This document shows positions 62,132 through 64,000 of a stretch of 64,000 bases of DNA, piece by piece. The translations under genes and the position numbers were made by a program. The DNA lies in NCBI RefSeq assembly GCF_046348265.1, contig NZ_JAXMEO010000010.1. One strand, given 5' to 3'. The notes under the pieces were generated by a model. That model did not search any database. It was given only the letters and a program-made list of their open reading frames with translations, and was not told the origin of the DNA. This stretch comes from Pelomonas sp937871895 (GTDB taxonomy: Bacteria; Pseudomonadota; Gammaproteobacteria; Burkholderiales; Burkholderiaceae_C). Position 1 is the first letter of the stretch. The number at the start of each line of letters is the position of its first letter.

Positions 62132-62298
62132 GGGTCTTCTCCGAAGGTTGGTTCTAAAATCCGGCCCGAATCGCGAGGCAGCGAAACCCTTTCAGGGCTT
62201 GCGGCAACGACGACACCTTTGGGGGCCGGTTTGCGATTTCGCTGCCCCGACTGAGACAGCGGCCTGGCCAGAGGATGCACCCCCGGCAAAACCCGCAG

Positions 62299-62304
62299 AG
62301 TATA
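62299..62304 (-). promoter_or_regulatory. Possible -10 element of the rpsB promoter
   Basis: TATACT on the minus strand, 168 bases before rpsB, is a good -10 hexamer. No convincing -35 was found at 16-18 bases, so this rests on the hexamer and the position between rpsB and the divergent gene. Confidence 0.35.
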
Positions 62305-62401
62305 CACAGAAGATGACGCGCCAGCGGCCTGCCCCCTCCCCCCTCCCTGTCGAACCCGCGGATCTGAGCTTCGGCGCCGGACTTGTCCGCCCCCTCGCGC
62401 C

Positions 62402-63679
62402 ATGAGCGGCGTCCTCGCAAGCGGCCAGCGCGTGGCCGTGGTGGGCGCGGGCCTGGCGGGCGTCTGCACGGCCTGGGAGCTGGCACAACGGGGCTGCGCA
62501 GTCACCGTCTTCGAGCGCAGCGGCAGCATCGCGGAACGCGCGAGCTTTGCCGGTGCGGCCGTCACCTTGCCGGCGGCGCCCGGTCTGTTGCCGGTTCAGC
62601 CCAAGAGCTCGCTGGCCTGGCGTTGGCAGCAATGGCGCGCCAACCGGCAGGGCTCGGGCGGCTTCCCGGCTGCGTGGACGGCCCTCAGCCTGGCCGGCCT
62701 GGAAACCCTGGCAAGCCTGCGACGCGAGCTGAGCCTGGAGGACGAATCCCACCCCGGCTTGCTCGTACTGGCGGCATCTAGCAGCGAGCACAAAGCGCTG
62801 GAGGCTCATGCGTCTGCGTGGGCCGAACTGGGCGTCGCGGCCACTTGGCTGAATGCCGAATCCGCGCGCCGGCTCGAACCGGGCTTGTCCCGTGATGCCA
62901 AGCTCACGGGTGCCCTCGCCGTGGCCGCGGCAGGCGCCGGCAATGGCCGCCTGTTTGCGCAAGGCCTGCGCGGCCACGCGCAGCGCGTGGGGGTGAACTT
63001 CCGCTTCCACACCACGGTCGAGGGCCTGGCTGGCGGCGCGCCCGTACAACTCCGCCACCGGTACGACCCGCCACCGGAGCCGTCGACAGGCGTGCGCCAG
63101 CGCCGAGACGCCGCCGACACGCTGTCCGCGCCGCTGGGCGAGCAAGTCGAGGACTTTGACGCCGTGGTGCTGTGTGCAGGCAGCGAGGGTCTGCGCCTCG
63201 CGGGCCTGGGCACGCCGATGGCACTGTGGCGCGAGCTGTCGGTCACCCTGCCCTTGCGAGTGCTGGAGGCGCACCCGGAGCTCGGGCCGCAATCGGCGGT
63301 GATCGATGCCGCGCGCGGCTGTGCGATCGCGCGCATCGGGCAGCGCGTCCGCGTGGCGGGCCGCCACGCACTGGTGAGCCCCACCGAACGCGCGCCCGGC
63401 CCCGAGGACTTTGAACTGCTGCACCGCGCACTGCAGGCCTGGTTTCCCGGCAGCGGCCAGCACGCGCAAGCCGTGCACTGGCACGGCGTCCGCGCGGTCG
63501 TGCCTGACGGTGCCCCGCTGCTGGGCCGCACGGCGCAGGCGGGCATCTGGCTGCACAACGCAGCCACCGACTGGGGCTGGGGCTTTGCCTGCGGCGCTGC
63601 AGCGCATCTGGCCGACAGCATCGTGGGCCGCACACCGGCCGTTGACGCCGGCGCATTGGACGTCCAGCGCCTGCGCTGA
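62402..63679 (+). CDS. FAD-dependent oxidoreductase, DadA/DAO family
   Basis: A 425-residue flavoprotein. The N-terminal Rossmann motif is VAVVGAGLAGVCTAWELAQR, with an acidic residue ending the second strand (VTVFERSG). The C-terminal FAD-closing region is LHNAATDWGWGFACGAAAHL. The best general match is D-amino-acid dehydrogenase-like enzymes. The substrate is not certain: key active-site residues cannot be judged without alignment. It is divergent from rpsB; the next gene begins 12 bases after its stop and may be co-transcribed. Confidence 0.78.
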   Translation: MSGVLASGQRVAVVGAGLAGVCTAWELAQRGCAVTVFERSGSIAERASFAGAAVTLPAAPGLLPVQPKSSLAWRWQQWRANRQGSGGFPAAWTALSLAGLETLASLRRELSLEDESHPGLLVLAASSSEHKALEAHASAWAELGVAATWLNAESARRLEPGLSRDAKLTGALAVAAAGAGNGRLFAQGLRGHAQRVGVNFRFHTTVEGLAGGAPVQLRHRYDPPPEPSTGVRQRRDAADTLSAPLGEQVEDFDAVVLCAGSEGLRLAGLGTPMALWRELSVTLPLRVLEAHPELGPQSAVIDAARGCAIARIGQRVRVAGRHALVSPTERAPGPEDFELLHRALQAWFPGSGQHAQAVHWHGVRAVVPDGAPLLGRTAQAGIWLHNAATDWGWGFACGAAAHLADSIVGRTPAVDAGALDVQRLR

Positions 63680-63691
63680 GAAGCTGGCAGC

Positions 63692-64000
63692 ATGCGCGCC
63701 ATTCATCCGCCGCTCGAATGCCTGCCGCTCTACGGCGCCGCCAGCAGTCGCGCGATCGAGCAACACCACGCCCACCTGCCGCTGATGGAGCGCGCCGGCC
63801 TGGCGGTCGCCAAGCTCGCCCTGGCGCTTTGGCCGGGCGCGGGGTCCATCTGGGTGGCCTGCGGCCCGGGCAACAACGGCGGGGACGGCCTCGTCGCAGC
63901 ACGCTGGCTGGCTGCGCATGGTCTGCCAGTGCACGTCTCGCTCAGCGCCGATGCAGGCACCCTGCCGCCCGACGCCGCGGCAGCGCACGCGCGGGCGCTG
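63692..64000 (+). CDS. nnrE: NAD(P)H-hydrate epimerase (YjeF N-terminal domain), 3' end outside window
   Basis: 103 codons are visible, beginning MRAIHPPLECLPLYGAASSR. The YjeF_N signature WVACGPGNNGGDGLVAARWL identifies the epimerase domain that repairs damaged NAD(P)HX. In most bacteria this is fused to the dehydratase domain (NnrD), which would lie beyond the window. The frame is open to the last base. Confidence 0.88.
   Translation, partial: MRAIHPPLECLPLYGAASSRAIEQHHAHLPLMERAGLAVAKLALALWPGAGSIWVACGPGNNGGDGLVAARWLAAHGLPVHVSLSADAGTLPPDAAAAHARAL

Noticed and set aside
59498..62254. Open frame of 918 codons opposite pyrH, tsf and rpsB
   Set aside because: Shadow of three conserved essential genes; composition is that of reverse-complemented coding sequence.

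Overview
This is a high-GC proteobacterial chromosome segment. Gene content and order point to a Burkholderiales betaproteobacterium of the Leptothrix/Rubrivivax/Roseateles kind: rpsF-priB-rpsR-rplI-dnaB, a complete rpsB-to-rnhB envelope/translation block, grpE-dnaK-dnaJ, a PEP-CTERM protein and nitric oxide reductase. The placement is inference from gene order, not from a database comparison. No rRNA, tRNA, CRISPR array, transposase or prophage was seen.

Layout. 0-5.6 kb: end of an Hsp15-like S4 protein, an ExuT-like MFS transporter and the heat-shock set grpE-dnaK-dnaJ behind a good sigma32 promoter. 5.8-9.1 kb: a receiver-TPR protein and an EptA-like phosphoethanolamine transferase. 9.1-11.7 kb: a two-gene XamI-type restriction-modification system. 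11.7-12.9 kb: a PA0069-family radical SAM gene with a LexA box at its start. 13.0-24.0 kb: a split nitric oxide reductase locus. norCB and norQ/Fe-S protein/norD are separated by about 5 kb of unrelated genes (esterase, PEP-CTERM protein, DUF4287/DUF1801 pair, cupin, AraC regulator, MBL hydrolase), but both halves start from nearly identical FNR-type promoters. A 506-bp inverted pair of intergenic repeats lies between norQ and the Fe-S gene.

24.1-32.4 kb: an arabinoxylan-type locus with a GH51 arabinofuranosidase, a GH39 xylosidase, a LacI regulator and a divergent thiolase. A hipBA toxin-antitoxin module with two phased operators sits between the two hydrolases. The GH51 gene changes codon usage abruptly about 55% of the way through. 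32.4-35.5 kb: the rpsF-priB-rpsR-rplI-dnaB group. 35.7-45 kb: a VC_2705-type sodium:solute symporter carrying an EF-hand-like loop, PEP synthase with its divergent regulator, an EamA transporter and glycogen synthesis (glgC-glgA). 45-47.2 kb: feoAB iron uptake.

47.2-62.1 kb: a nearly gapless minus-strand block, in transcription order rpsB, tsf, pyrH, frr, uppS, cdsA, dxr, rseP, bamA, skp, lpxD, fabZ, lpxA, lpxB, rnhB and an rRNA/tRNA methyltransferase. It couples translation factors to isoprenoid, phospholipid, lipid A and outer-membrane assembly. lpxA carries an apparent one-base frameshift in a G run near its 3' end. 62.4-64 kb: a DadA-like oxidoreductase and the start of an NAD(P)H-hydrate repair gene.

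The points most worth following up are the paired nor promoters, the SOS-box radical SAM gene, the duplicated hip operators, the mosaic GH51 gene, the large inverted repeat, the lpxA frameshift and the EF-hand symporter.
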